Source: Acutalibacter sp.
GTDB taxonomy: Bacteria; Bacillota; Clostridia; Oscillospirales; Acutalibacteraceae
DNA: 64,000 nucleotides
NCBI GenBank assembly: GCA_020025775.1
Contig: JAHHRN010000004.1
Span: forward strand, 124,001-188,000
Direction: 5' to 3'
The stretch's first letter is position 1, and the number at the start of each line of letters is the position of its first letter. The position numbers were made by a program, and so were the translations under genes. The notes under the pieces were generated by a model, which saw only the letters and a program-made list of their open reading frames with translations, did no database searches and was not told where the DNA came from. This document shows positions 27,429 through 36,852 of the stretch, one piece after another.

Positions 27429-28697
27429 TTAATATTCTCTGTTCTTCACTAAGAAACGCTTCCAAAGCGGAATAATCAGAAGAGAGAAAATAATCGCCAA
27501 AGCGCCTAAAATAATCCATAAAACGAACAGGCTCGACCAGCCGTTATCGCCCTCTAAAATTTTACCTGCCAACAGATTTAAAGCACCGCAGCCGACATAG
27601 GCAATCGCATTGAGTGCACCGCCGATTGTGCTGACTCTGCCGAGCTTTGCAAATTGCAGGGGCACGAGCGTAATGAGCATAACATTAACCGCGAACATGC
27701 AGTTTGTAACGGTCGCCATGCAGATGAGCGACAGCACCATGCTCTTTGTGCCGAAGAATTTCAAAATGACTAAAAAGAGGGAGGCGAGACCGAAGAACAC
27801 CGCGGAGGTCGCCATTTCATTATGTAATTTATGATTCAAAGCATTCGCAAAATACGCACCTGTTACGTTAACAATCGGCAGAAGCATGGTGAGTGCCAAG
27901 GAGAATGTGGTCGCAGAGCCGAATTGACCCGAGAAGAAGGCGGGTACCCACTGGGTAACGCTGTCTTTGAGTGTACCCTGAATAATAATCGGAATCATCA
28001 TAAGAAGTACGCCTGAAACCGCCATGGCCTTTAAGGTGACTTTTGCCGAAGCGGCAGGCGGCGCTGCAATCTTTTCCTGCTTTTTTTCTTCCTCTGGCTT
28101 TTCTTCTGCCTTTTTCAGCAGAGGTTTTGTAGTCAAAAGCCAAACGAAGGCAACTACAGCTTCAAATAAGCCACAGGTTAAAAAGACAAAACGCCACGGG
28201 CAAAAAAGAAGCGTTACAAGGCTTAAACCATAGCTCAAAAGTGTGCCGAGCGGCACAGTTGTGGACATGTCTACACCAAATTTATTGACAGTTTCTATAT
28301 CATATTGCATAGAGCCGATTTTTAAAATCGGTGTCCAAACGAGGGACTGCACAAAACCGTTGAGTGCCCAAAGCACTAAAAATACGGGATAAATTTGAAA
28401 TAAGAAGCCGCCGACATTGCAAATAGCAGAAACAAAAAGTCCTAAAAACACCATTTTTCTGGTATCTGCGCGATCCCCTAAAATGCCGCTGATGAGCTGA
28501 CCCACACCGTAGCAGACAAAAAAGACCGAAGAAACAGAAGCGATTTGTGCTTCTGACCAAATGCCGGATTTTTGAATCTCGGGAATAACGGCAGAAAAGT
28601 TCAGCCTGCCTATGTAGGTGGAGAAATACGCCATCCAGCAAAGTAAAAAGACCTTGCAATCATTTTTAGACTTGTAACCCATGTGATTATGTGTCAT
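27429..28697 (-). CDS. Major facilitator transporter, OPA-like
   Basis: 422 residues and 12 predicted membrane helices, with a polar central loop near residues 195-215 rich in Lys and Glu. WMAYFSTYIGRLNFSAVIPEI at the first helix and SGILGDRADTRKMV between helices 2 and 3 resemble organophosphate:phosphate antiporters (GlpT/UhpT group). It is divergent from a phosphatase-superfamily gene with only 35 nt between the start codons, which fits uptake and hydrolysis of a phosphorylated compound. The substrate is inference. Confidence 0.8.
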   Translation of the reverse strand: MTHNHMGYKSKNDCKVFLLCWMAYFSTYIGRLNFSAVIPEIQKSGIWSEAQIASVSSVFFVCYGVGQLISGILGDRADTRKMVFLGLFVSAICNVGGFLFQIYPVFLVLWALNGFVQSLVWTPILKIGSMQYDIETVNKFGVDMSTTVPLGTLLSYGLSLVTLLFCPWRFVFLTCGLFEAVVAFVWLLTTKPLLKKAEEKPEEEKKQEKIAAPPAASAKVTLKAMAVSGVLLMMIPIIIQGTLKDSVTQWVPAFFSGQFGSATTFSLALTMLLPIVNVTGAYFANALNHKLHNEMATSAVFFGLASLFLVILKFFGTKSMVLSLICMATVTNCMFAVNVMLITLVPLQFAKLGRVSTIGGALNAIAYVGCGALNLLAGKILEGDNGWSSLFVLWIILGALAIIFSLLIIPLWKRFLVKNREY

Positions 28698-28700
28698 AAT
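28672..28700 (+). promoter_or_regulatory. Promoter of the phosphatase-family gene, inside the MFS start
   Basis: TTGTAA, 17 nt, CATAAT. The promoter overlaps the first codons of the divergent MFS gene, as the 35-nt gap requires. Confidence 0.5.
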
Positions 28701-28732
28701 GAAGATACCTCTTTTAGAAAGGATGTAAGGAA

Positions 28733-29605
28733 ATGTTTTTTAAAAAAGAATATATCGTAAACGAAGCGGAGAAAAACTATTTAAAGGATTTGACCACTTG
28801 CGGAATATTTTTAAATACAGTGGAAACTGCCTTACCGCAGACCGTCGTGGGGAATTTAGTGAAACGCCATTTTAGCACCCCGAGCGAAAAACGTAAAAGA
28901 GCGATTATCATCGGTTTTGACGGTGCAAGAGCCGATGCAATGAAGCTTTGCTTCGAGGGGGATAATCCCGGTGCTGTGTGCGACCTTTCGAAAGAAGGCG
29001 GCTTATATTTAAGCTTTGCGGGCGGCGAAAAAGACCATTTGCAGGGTACTGCTACACAACAAGGCTGGGCGGCAATTCTTACGGGTAAATGGGGCTATCA
29101 AAACGGCGTTGTGCATCACAAACCGATTAAAAAACACGTGCCGACAGTTCTTCGCTCGTTAGCGGAAAGCGGTACGAAATCTGCCTTTTTAGCCGAGTGG
29201 GGCGAGCATTTCAGAGTAACCTATAAACGCGAAATGAAAATGGCAAAAAAGAAAAACTTGCCCTTAACCTTTACGAAAACCGATAGCGACGAAAAGCTTT
29301 ATAAGCTTTTCTTAGAACATATAAACGGAGATACAGATTGCATTTTCGGTATTTTTGAAGCTCCCGATCTCAACGGTCACGGCTCCGGCTTCACGAGCGA
29401 GAATCCTAAATATAAAACCGCGATTTTAGAAACCGACCGGTATGCGAAAGGCTTAATCGAAGCGATAAAGTCAAGGCCCGAATACGAAAAAGAGGATTGG
29501 CTGATTCTTTTAACTTCGGACCATGGCGGTCACGATACAGGGCACGGTACACAAAGTCCCTTTGACCGCATGACGTTTATTGCAAGCAATCAGCCCATAA
29601 AATAA
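28733..29605 (+). CDS. Alkaline-phosphatase-superfamily phosphodiesterase/phosphatase
   Basis: 290 residues, no signal peptide, so cytoplasmic. The metal-site motifs of the superfamily are present: IIIGFDGARADAM, a threonine nucleophile region in GTATQQGWAAILTGKWG, APDLNGHGSGF, and TSDHGGHDTGHG near the C-terminus. This pattern suits type I phosphodiesterase/nucleotide pyrophosphatase-like enzymes. Pairing with an OPA-like transporter suggests a sugar-phosphate, glycerophosphodiester or similar substrate. Confidence 0.78.
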   Translation: MFFKKEYIVNEAEKNYLKDLTTCGIFLNTVETALPQTVVGNLVKRHFSTPSEKRKRAIIIGFDGARADAMKLCFEGDNPGAVCDLSKEGGLYLSFAGGEKDHLQGTATQQGWAAILTGKWGYQNGVVHHKPIKKHVPTVLRSLAESGTKSAFLAEWGEHFRVTYKREMKMAKKKNLPLTFTKTDSDEKLYKLFLEHINGDTDCIFGIFEAPDLNGHGSGFTSENPKYKTAILETDRYAKGLIEAIKSRPEYEKEDWLILLTSDHGGHDTGHGTQSPFDRMTFIASNQPIK

Positions 29606-29614
29606 ACATATTTT

Positions 29615-29648
29615 AGAACCGACAGCTTACGTTGTCGGTTCTTTTTTT
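29615..29648 (+). terminator. Terminator of the phosphatase gene, overlapping the cca 3' end
   Basis: Stem AGAACCGACA/TGTCGGTTCT, 8-nt loop, then T-run. Its right arm lies in the last codons of the convergent cca gene, whose stop is at 29627-29629. Confidence 0.85.
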
Positions 29649-30979
29649 GCCTTTAAAAATGTTAAAAGTGCCTTTTGCTCGTTTGGACATTGTTCCCGAA
29701 TAACGGCATCTAAAAGAAAATCCAGCGTTTCTTTGATTTCTTTTCCGGCCTTTATACCGCTGGCTTTGAGTGTGTTGCCGTTCACAGCCAGCATTTTTAA
29801 GTTAAAGCATTCGTTATTCTGCAAAATCTCCGAAAGCAGAGCTTCCATGCGTGCCAGCTTTTCATCCTGTGCATGGGGGTCGGCTTTCGCGAGGGTGTCG
29901 GCGCGTTTGATTTGCATTAAATCGCGATAGATGTCCTCGCCGATATACGAGAGCAAAAGTTTGGCTTCTGTTTTCGTCTTTGGTGCGTTGAGGTCGTGAA
30001 CCGCAATGCGCGACGTTACCATCCGAATGGTTTTATTATCATAGCGCAGACGCTTTAAAATAGGCTCTACAAGCTCTGCACTGACTTTTTGGTGCCCTTT
30101 AAAATGCGAAACTCCGTTGGTATCGGTGGTTTTGCACTTCGGCTTTCCGAAATCGTGGAAAAACATAATGAGCCGAAAATGCGGCGTAGGCGCAATACTT
30201 TCGGTTGCCACAAGCGTGTGCTCAAAGACATCGTAGCAGTGGTAGGGGGTATCCTGCCGACAGCCGATGAGCGGGGTGAGCTCGGGGATGAAAACCTCAA
30301 TCACCTCGTGAAACTCTAAAAGCACCTGTTTCATATATGGGGCACATAAAAGACGTGTGAATTCTTCTCTGACACGTTCTTTGGAAATTTCGAGGAGCAG
30401 AGCGCGGTTTTCCAAAATCGCTTTTGCCGTTTCTTTTTCGATTTGGAATCCCAAATGCGCCGAAAAACGAAGGCCACGCAATATGCGCAGAGCGTCTTCT
30501 TTAAAGCGACGATCCGGCTCACCGACGGCACGAAGCACGTGCAATTTCAAATCCTGCAAGCCGCCGCAAAGGTCAATAACGCCCTCGGTTTCGTTCCAGC
30601 ACAGCGTGTTTACCGTGAAGTCGCGGCGAATTACATCGTCTTTTAATTCTTTCGAAAAAGAAACCGCTTCGGGGTGGCGTGCATCTTTGTAGTCCCCGTC
30701 TGCACGAAAGGTAGTAATTTCAAAGGACATGCCCTCTAAAAGCACCGTTATTGTGCCGTGCTTTTTGCCGGTTTCTATTTGTCGGCAGTCGGAAAATACC
30801 GCACTGATTTCTTCGGGAAGGGCAGAGGTTGTAATGTCCCAATCCGTCGGCGCAAGCCCTAATAAGGCATCACGTACCGCGCCGCCCACGGCATAAGCTT
30901 TAAAGCCGTGTTTCTGTAAACGCGCCAAGGCTTTTTTTAAAGCCGCCGGTGCAATTTGCGCGACTGTTTGTGACAGCAT
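29627..30979 (-). CDS. cca: CCA tRNA nucleotidyltransferase
   Basis: 450 residues. Adds or repairs the 3' CCA of tRNAs. The class II head has AVGGAVRDALLG and the metal motif DWDITT near residue 45, followed by RRDFTVN and the RxxRF region (ILRGLRFSAHL). The C-terminal half contains an HD domain (FFHDFGKP ... GHQKVSAEL), which in some bacteria gives phosphohydrolase activity. The ribosome site GGAAGGA precedes the ATG. Confidence 0.94.
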   Translation of the reverse strand: MLSQTVAQIAPAALKKALARLQKHGFKAYAVGGAVRDALLGLAPTDWDITTSALPEEISAVFSDCRQIETGKKHGTITVLLEGMSFEITTFRADGDYKDARHPEAVSFSKELKDDVIRRDFTVNTLCWNETEGVIDLCGGLQDLKLHVLRAVGEPDRRFKEDALRILRGLRFSAHLGFQIEKETAKAILENRALLLEISKERVREEFTRLLCAPYMKQVLLEFHEVIEVFIPELTPLIGCRQDTPYHCYDVFEHTLVATESIAPTPHFRLIMFFHDFGKPKCKTTDTNGVSHFKGHQKVSAELVEPILKRLRYDNKTIRMVTSRIAVHDLNAPKTKTEAKLLLSYIGEDIYRDLMQIKRADTLAKADPHAQDEKLARMEALLSEILQNNECFNLKMLAVNGNTLKASGIKAGKEIKETLDFLLDAVIREQCPNEQKALLTFLKAKKEPTT

Positions 30980-31016
30980 AACATCCTTCCTTCCTAAAGT
31001 GAAATGATTTCATTCT

Positions 31017-31046
31017 ATTGTACCACAAAATCTTGCCTATTTACAA
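31017..31046 (-). promoter_or_regulatory. Promoter of cca
   Basis: Minus strand TTGTAA, 18 nt, then TGG-TACAAT (extended -10). The -35 shares TTTACAA with the divergent DUF896 promoter. Confidence 0.5.
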
Positions 31047-31068
31047 GGTTTTAAAAATAGTCTATAAT
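31040..31068 (+). promoter_or_regulatory. Promoter of the DUF896 gene
   Basis: TTTACA, 17 nt, TATAAT. About 30 nt before the ribosome site GGAGG. Confidence 0.75.
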
Positions 31069-31098
31069 AGAAAAGAAATTAAAACTGGAGGAAACGGC

Positions 31099-31311
31099 AT
31101 GACCACGGAAAGATTAGACAGAATTAACGAGCTTGCCAAAAAGAGCAAAACACCCGAAGGCTTAACCGAAGCCGAAAAGGCTGAGCAAAAGGAGCTTCGC
31201 GAGGAATATATTGCTTCCTTTAAACGAAACCTTGTCGGTCAGCTCGACAATATTTATTTGGTGGATGAAAAGGGTAATAAGAAAAAACTCGAAAAAAAGG
31301 TGAAACAGTAA
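31099..31311 (+). CDS. DUF896 (YnzC family) small protein
   Basis: 70 residues with start ATG 31099, set by TGGAGG and a consensus promoter that excludes the upstream in-frame start. The sequence follows the YnzC pattern: RINELAKKSKTPEGLTEAE, then EQKELREEYIASFKRN and QLDNIYLVDE. It is a small, charged helical cytoplasmic protein; the Bacillus member is a helical hairpin of unknown molecular role. It stands alone. Confidence 0.88.
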   Translation: MTTERLDRINELAKKSKTPEGLTEAEKAEQKELREEYIASFKRNLVGQLDNIYLVDEKGNKKKLEKKVKQ

Positions 31312-31432
31312 AATTTTCTAGGGGAAACTTTTGTCGGCTTTTTGAAGCGTTGGTGCGTTTTAGAATAAAAGGGATAGAAAACGCGTCAGGGTGGGCTCCC
31401 GAAAGCCGAAGGAGTATAAATTAAAAATAAAA

Positions 31433-31450
31433 GGCATACAGCTGTATGCC
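31433..31450. repeat. Perfect 18-bp palindrome before a lipoprotein gene
   Basis: GGCATACAGCTGTATGCC, directly followed by the ribosome site (AAAGAGAGGG). There is no T-run after it, so it is not a simple terminator. It is a possible repressor operator or a leader hairpin. Confidence 0.55.
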
Positions 31451-31468
31451 AAAGAGAGGGAAAAACAA

Positions 31469-32335
31469 ATGAATATGATCTTGAAGCGCATGGGTGCAAT
31501 TTTACTTTGCGCCGCACTGGTGATGAGCTTTGCCTCCTGTGGTAAGAAAAACGCAGAAGAGGAAACAACACTCGCACCGGAAACCACAGCAGAGACCGTT
31601 ACGGAGGAGCCGACTACAGAAGAGCCGACCACCGAAGAAACAACCGCAGAGCCTACAACGGTGAAAAAGACATCTTCCGATGCCAAGAAATCGTCGAATA
31701 ATAAATCCAAGCAAAACAACAATTCTAAGAAAGACAGCAATTCCTCGAAGTCTTCTGCGGATGCTTCTATGCTGTCCGCTTCCGGAAAACCACTTCCGCC
31801 CAAAAAGCAAAAGCCGCGCCGAAACACGAAAGCGGTTCAGCCGATATTTTCTGAAAACGCGACCGGTCCCGTATACGAGGGTAGTCAAAGTAAAGGCCTT
31901 TGCGATGTCTTCGATGGCTCTCTAGACATCAATACAGACAGCCTTTTCCCTTATCCGCATCGTATGGAAATTAGAGGTTGCTCATTAGATTTAATCTGTG
32001 TTTTTTATCCGGATGGGGATGTTTGCACGTATGCAGAAATTACCAATTTGGACGCTGTTTATAACAGCTGTGTGGAGTCCCTCGAAGATGTTGCCCACTT
32101 GGAACAAAGAGAAGTAACACCGGAAATGAGAAGTGAATATGAAGCGGCGGCAAAATCTTTTACCGATGCGCTGAAAAATGCCTTCCCGACTTCCGAAACG
32201 CTGAAATATACGGTTTCCGGAAACACCATTCATTATTCCGACGGTTCCTCCGAGCAGTTTAAGGTGTATCAAAACGGTTTGGTTTTAACGGATGAATACG
32301 GCAGCATGTATTTATCTCGTATGAAATATAAATAA
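31469..32335 (+). CDS. Lipoprotein with Thr/Glu- and Ser/Lys-rich linker, unknown function
   Basis: 288 residues from ATG 31469. The signal sequence ends in the lipobox SFASC. Residues about 27-60 are acidic Thr/Glu repeats (EEPTTEEPTTEETT), followed by a Ser/Lys/Asn-rich stretch to about residue 95, which forms a long surface tether. The last 170 residues form a compact domain with no family I recognise. The gene has its own terminator and lies behind an 18-bp palindrome. No functional inference is justified. Confidence 0.72.
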   Translation: MNMILKRMGAILLCAALVMSFASCGKKNAEEETTLAPETTAETVTEEPTTEEPTTEETTAEPTTVKKTSSDAKKSSNNKSKQNNNSKKDSNSSKSSADASMLSASGKPLPPKKQKPRRNTKAVQPIFSENATGPVYEGSQSKGLCDVFDGSLDINTDSLFPYPHRMEIRGCSLDLICVFYPDGDVCTYAEITNLDAVYNSCVESLEDVAHLEQREVTPEMRSEYEAAAKSFTDALKNAFPTSETLKYTVSGNTIHYSDGSSEQFKVYQNGLVLTDEYGSMYLSRMKYK

Positions 32336-32413
32336 GCCACTTTTAAAGATAGATTCAGATAAAAAACGGTCGGATTCCTTGAAAATTATAAGGAACAACG
32401 TGCGAGAACCAAG

Positions 32414-32441
32414 ATGCTCCCTTGACTGGGAGCATTTTTTT
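32414..32441 (+). terminator. Terminator after the lipoprotein gene
   Basis: Perfect 8-bp stem ATGCTCCC/GGGAGCAT, 6-nt loop, then TTTTTTT. Confidence 0.85.
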
Positions 32442-32508
32442 GTGTTAAAATAAAGAATAGTGTTTAGAGAAATGTTAAAAAGTATATGCAAAGGACGGAG
32501 TAAAATCC

Positions 32509-34497
32509 ATGGCTAAAAAAGCAGAATACACAGAAGAAAGTATATCTCAATTAAAAGGTGCAGACAGAGTCCGCAAGCGCCCAGCTGTTATTTTCGGCTC
32601 GGACGGTATGGACGGCTGTTCTCATTCCGTGTTTGAAATTCTTTCGAATTCTATCGACGAAGCACGAGAGGGACACGGTAATGAAATCATCGTTACGAGA
32701 TTTTTAGACAAATCCGTGCAGGTGCAGGACTTCGGTCGAGGCATCCCGATGGATTACAATGAAAACGAGCAACGCTATAACTGGGAACTCGTGTTCTGTG
32801 AGCTGTATGCAGGCGGTAAATACAATACCAATTCCGGCGGCAGTTATGAATATTCCTTAGGCCTTAACGGCCTCGGTCTTTGCGCTACGCAGTACGCTTC
32901 TGAATTTATGGAAGCGGAAATCTTCAAAAACGGTACACGCTACGAGATGCACTTTAAGTCCGGCGAACCCGACGGCGATTTAATCAAAGAGCCTTGCTCC
33001 AAGAAAAAAACGGGTACCAGAATCCACTGGAAACCCGATTTAAAGGTATTTACTGATATTAATATTCCGCTCGAATACTATCAGGAAACGATTAAACGCC
33101 AGTCCGTTGTCAACGAGGGCGTGCGCTTCCTTCTGCGTAATGAAACCGCGAAAGGCGAGTTCGAGGAGTTCGAATACCTCTATGAAAACGGTATTACCGA
33201 CTATGTAAAGGAATTTGTAGCCGATGCCGAAACGCTTTCCGACGTCCAGTTCTGGGAAACCGAACGCAAGGGTCGAGACAGAGCGGACAAGCCCGAATAC
33301 AAACTCAAAATCAATGCGGCACTTTGCTTCTCCAATAAAAAGCAGAAGATTGAGTATTACCATAACTCGAGCTTCTTAGAGCATGGCGGCGCACCCGAAA
33401 AGGCCGTTAAAAGTGCTTTCGTGTCGCAGGTCGATGCCTATTTAAAGGCGAACAACAAATACTTAAAGAGCGATAACAAAATCAATTTCCAAGATGTCGA
33501 GGATTGTCTCGTTCTCGTGATTTCTTCGTTCTCTACGCAGACCTCCTACGAGAACCAGACCAAAAAGGCGATTACCAACAAGTTTATCCAAGAGGCGATG
33601 ACCGACTTCTTCAAGCATCAGTTGGAGGTTTATTTCCTCGAAAATCCCTTGGAAGCGGAAAAAATCGCCGGTCAGATGCTCATTAATATGCGTTCGCGTA
33701 TTAAGGCGGAAACGACCAGACTCAATATTAAAAAGACCCTGCAAACTAGCAGTGACTTTACCAACCGTGTAGAGAAATTCGTCGATTGTCGTTCTAAAAA
33801 CGTGGAAGAAAGAGAAATCTTCATCGTGGAAGGCGATTCGGCTCTCGGTGCCTGTAAGCAGGCGCGTGACAGTGCGTTCCAGGCGATTATCCCCGTAAGA
33901 GGTAAGATTTTGAACTGCTTAAAGGCAGAATACAATAAGATTTTCAAAAGCGATATTATTGTCGATTTAATTAAGGTGCTCGGCTGCGGCATTGAGGTCG
34001 AGGGCAAGAAAAACAAAGATTTTGCCACCTTTAACCTTGATAATTTGCGCTGGAATAAGGTTATCATCTGTACCGATGCGGATGTCGACGGCTTCCAGAT
34101 TCGAACCCTTATCCTCACCATGATTTATAGACTCATGCCTACCTTAATTAAAGAGGGCAAGGTCTATATTGCGGAATCTCCGCTTTACGAAATCACCTTA
34201 AAAGACGAAACCTGGTTCTGCTATACCGAAAAGGAAAAGCAGGAGGTTCTCGACCAAATCGGCGACAAAAAGCCGTCGATTCAGCGTTCTAAGGGTCTTG
34301 GTGAAAACCAAGCGGATATGATGTGGCTCACCACCATGAACCCGAAAACCAGACGTCTTATCAAAGTTATGCCCGACTATAATCCCGAGGATGTTAGCGA
34401 CAAGTTTGACCTTCTCCTCGGCGATAACTTACAGGGCAGAAAAGAACACATTGCAGAAAACGGCCACCTCTATTTAGAGCTTGCCGATATTTCTTAA
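32509..34497 (+). CDS. Divergent type IIA topoisomerase ATPase subunit (ParE/GyrB-like)
   Basis: 662 residues. The GHKL ATPase domain has ILSNSIDEAREG, DFGRGIPMD and a glycine-rich loop LNGLGLCATQYA. A transducer domain follows, then a TOPRIM domain with EGDSALG, IICTDADVDG and the terminal IQRSKGLGE. Several motif positions differ from housekeeping GyrB (for example DNGRGIP and LHGVG there). It precedes its A subunit by 16 nt. Together they would relax or decatenate DNA. Topoisomerase IV is likelier than gyrase because the partner lacks the GyrA box. Confidence 0.85.
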   Translation: MAKKAEYTEESISQLKGADRVRKRPAVIFGSDGMDGCSHSVFEILSNSIDEAREGHGNEIIVTRFLDKSVQVQDFGRGIPMDYNENEQRYNWELVFCELYAGGKYNTNSGGSYEYSLGLNGLGLCATQYASEFMEAEIFKNGTRYEMHFKSGEPDGDLIKEPCSKKKTGTRIHWKPDLKVFTDINIPLEYYQETIKRQSVVNEGVRFLLRNETAKGEFEEFEYLYENGITDYVKEFVADAETLSDVQFWETERKGRDRADKPEYKLKINAALCFSNKKQKIEYYHNSSFLEHGGAPEKAVKSAFVSQVDAYLKANNKYLKSDNKINFQDVEDCLVLVISSFSTQTSYENQTKKAITNKFIQEAMTDFFKHQLEVYFLENPLEAEKIAGQMLINMRSRIKAETTRLNIKKTLQTSSDFTNRVEKFVDCRSKNVEEREIFIVEGDSALGACKQARDSAFQAIIPVRGKILNCLKAEYNKIFKSDIIVDLIKVLGCGIEVEGKKNKDFATFNLDNLRWNKVIICTDADVDGFQIRTLILTMIYRLMPTLIKEGKVYIAESPLYEITLKDETWFCYTEKEKQEVLDQIGDKKPSIQRSKGLGENQADMMWLTTMNPKTRRLIKVMPDYNPEDVSDKFDLLLGDNLQGRKEHIAENGHLYLELADIS

Positions 34498-34513
34498 GAA
34501 GGAGGGGAACAAG

Positions 34514-36760
34514 ATGCCGAGAAAAACCAAACGTGTCGCAGAACACAAGGAAGAAGAAAACTTAAACGCGCATATTTCCGGCGCGGGCGACGTTGTTCAG
34601 CAGTATATTACCGATACGCTCGAAACGAACTATATGCCTTACGCTATGAGTGTTATCATGTCGCGTGCTATCCCTGAAATCGACGGCTTCAAGCCCTCTC
34701 ACCGTAAGCTTTTATACACCATGTATAAAATGGGACTTTTAAACGGCGGCACCATTAAATCCGCCAATATCGTTGGTCGAACCATGCAACTCAATCCGCA
34801 CGGTGATGCACCGATTTACGAAACCATGATTCGTTTGGCACGTGGTAATGAGTCCCTTTTGCACCCTTACGTCCAGTCAAAGGGTAACTTCGGTAAATCC
34901 TATTCTAAAAATATGGCGTATGCGGCTTCCCGTTATACCGAGGCAAAGCTCGAACCCATTGCGGCAGAGCTTTTTGCCGATATTGATAAGGATACCGTGG
35001 ATTTCGTTCCAAACTACGATAATACCATGATGGAGCCGACACTCTTGCCCGTAACCTTCCCGTCCGTGCTCGTCAATGCGAATACGGGTATCGCGGTTGG
35101 TATGGCGTCCTCGATTGCTTCCTTTAACTTAGAAGAAATCTGCGAAGCGACCAAAATGCTGATTCGCGACAGCGAAGCGGACATCAGCGATGTTGTCAAA
35201 GCCCCCGATTTTGTTGGCGGCGGTCAGATTGTCTATGATGAAGACAAGATGAAAGAGATTTTAAGAACCGGTAGAGGCAGCTTCAAGGTTCGCTCGAAAT
35301 ATATTTACGACAAGCCCAACAACTGCATTGATGTTGTCGAAATCCCGCCCACCACCACGAGTGAAGCGATTATCGACAAGATTATTGAAAAGGTTAAGGC
35401 AGGCACTGCAAGAGAAATCTCCGACGTGCGTGACGAAACCGATAAGCGCGGTCTTAAAATCACCATTGACTTAAAGCGCGGCACAGACCCCGAAAAGCTG
35501 ATGCGTAAGCTCTTTAAGTCCACTCCCTTAGAGGATTCCTTCTCCTGCAACTTCAACGTTCTGATTGCCGGTGTACCGCGTGTTTTGGGCGTTCGTGACT
35601 TGCTTCTCGAATGGATTGCCTTCAGAACCGAATGCGTGCGCCGCAGAGTGTTCTTCGAGCTTTCCAAAGCGAAGGATAAGCTTCACCTCTTAGAAGGTCT
35701 CCAAAGCATTCTTTTGGATATTGACAAAGCCATTCAAATCGTGCGTTCCACCGAAGAAGAATCTGAGGTAGTGCCGAACTTGATGATTGGCTTCGGCATT
35801 GATAAAATCCAGGCGGAATATGTTGCAGAATTAAAACTGCGCCACTTAAATCGTGAATACATCTTAAAGCGCACCGCCGATATTGAGGCTCTGCGCGAGA
35901 GCATTGCCGAAATGGAAGAAATCCTCAAGAGCCGTGCTAAGATTTCTAAGATTATTGTCGGCGAGCTCGATAATGTTATTAAGAAATATAAACAGCCCAG
36001 AAAAACAGAAATCCTCTATCTCAGCGAGAAAGAGGAAGAGGCAGAAGCGAATATCGAAGAAGTGCCCGATTATCCCGTACACTTATTCTTTACCCGCGAG
36101 GGCTATTTCAAAAAGATTACGCCTCAGTCTTACCGCATGAGCAGTGACCAAAAGTTGAAAGAGGGCGACGAGGTTGTTGAGAGCTTTGAAGCAACCAATA
36201 ATACCGAGCTTCTCTTCTTTACCGACCAGTGTCAGGTCTATAAGGCAAAGGCTTCCGATTTTGAGGATACCAAGGCGAGTGTCATGGGTGACTTCGTAGC
36301 CTCCAACCTGCAAATGGACCCCGGCGAATTGCCCGTTTATATGGCGATTACAACCGATTATAAGGGCTATATGCTCTTCTTCTTCGAGAATGGTAAATTG
36401 GCGAAAGTAGACCTTTCGGCTTACGAAACCAAGACCAACCGCAAAAAGCTCATCAAAGCCTATTGCAATAAGTTCCCGATTACCGCGATTCACCAAATTG
36501 CAGAGGATGGGGAATTTGTCTTAAAATCCACCGCAGGCAGACATCTTCTTTTGAATACGGGCGCAATTACCCCGAAAACCACCAAGGATACACAGGGTGT
36601 TGCCGTCATGACCTTTAAGAAGGGTCACAGACTTGCCGAGGTGCATCCCTTTACCGAGGGTGAATTTGTAAAACCGGCTCGCTACAGAACCCGTTCCCTG
36701 CCGGCCGCCGGTGCTCTGCTTTCCATGGAAGACAGCGGCGAGCAAATGAGCTTGATTTAA
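34514..36760 (+). CDS. Divergent type IIA topoisomerase cleavage subunit (ParC/GyrA-like)
   Basis: 748 residues from ATG 34514, after AAGGAGGGG; an in-frame start at 34481 inside the B subunit lacks a site. The breakage-reunion domain has MSRAIPEIDGFKPSHRK and the catalytic tyrosine in AASRYTEAKL. A long coiled coil precedes a C-terminal beta-propeller of about 250 residues. I find no QRRGGKG-like GyrA box, so negative supercoiling is not expected and a topoisomerase IV role is inferred. It may be a third topoisomerase beside canonical gyrase encoded elsewhere. Confidence 0.85.
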   Translation: MPRKTKRVAEHKEEENLNAHISGAGDVVQQYITDTLETNYMPYAMSVIMSRAIPEIDGFKPSHRKLLYTMYKMGLLNGGTIKSANIVGRTMQLNPHGDAPIYETMIRLARGNESLLHPYVQSKGNFGKSYSKNMAYAASRYTEAKLEPIAAELFADIDKDTVDFVPNYDNTMMEPTLLPVTFPSVLVNANTGIAVGMASSIASFNLEEICEATKMLIRDSEADISDVVKAPDFVGGGQIVYDEDKMKEILRTGRGSFKVRSKYIYDKPNNCIDVVEIPPTTTSEAIIDKIIEKVKAGTAREISDVRDETDKRGLKITIDLKRGTDPEKLMRKLFKSTPLEDSFSCNFNVLIAGVPRVLGVRDLLLEWIAFRTECVRRRVFFELSKAKDKLHLLEGLQSILLDIDKAIQIVRSTEEESEVVPNLMIGFGIDKIQAEYVAELKLRHLNREYILKRTADIEALRESIAEMEEILKSRAKISKIIVGELDNVIKKYKQPRKTEILYLSEKEEEAEANIEEVPDYPVHLFFTREGYFKKITPQSYRMSSDQKLKEGDEVVESFEATNNTELLFFTDQCQVYKAKASDFEDTKASVMGDFVASNLQMDPGELPVYMAITTDYKGYMLFFFENGKLAKVDLSAYETKTNRKKLIKAYCNKFPITAIHQIAEDGEFVLKSTAGRHLLLNTGAITPKTTKDTQGVAVMTFKKGHRLAEVHPFTEGEFVKPARYRTRSLPAAGALLSMEDSGEQMSLI

Positions 36761-36782
36761 TTTTTCGAAAATCAAATAAAAC

Positions 36783-36820
36783 AAAAGACCGTTTCATAAA
36801 GCGAAACGGTCTTTTTATTT
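36783..36820. terminator. Bidirectional terminator between the topoisomerase and fucosidase genes
   Basis: 13-bp stem AAAAGACCGTTTC/GAAACGGTCTTTT with a 7-nt loop and T-runs on both sides. Confidence 0.9.
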
Positions 36821-36852
36821 TTTGAAAATTTATTGGGAAAAGGGGAACAGTC

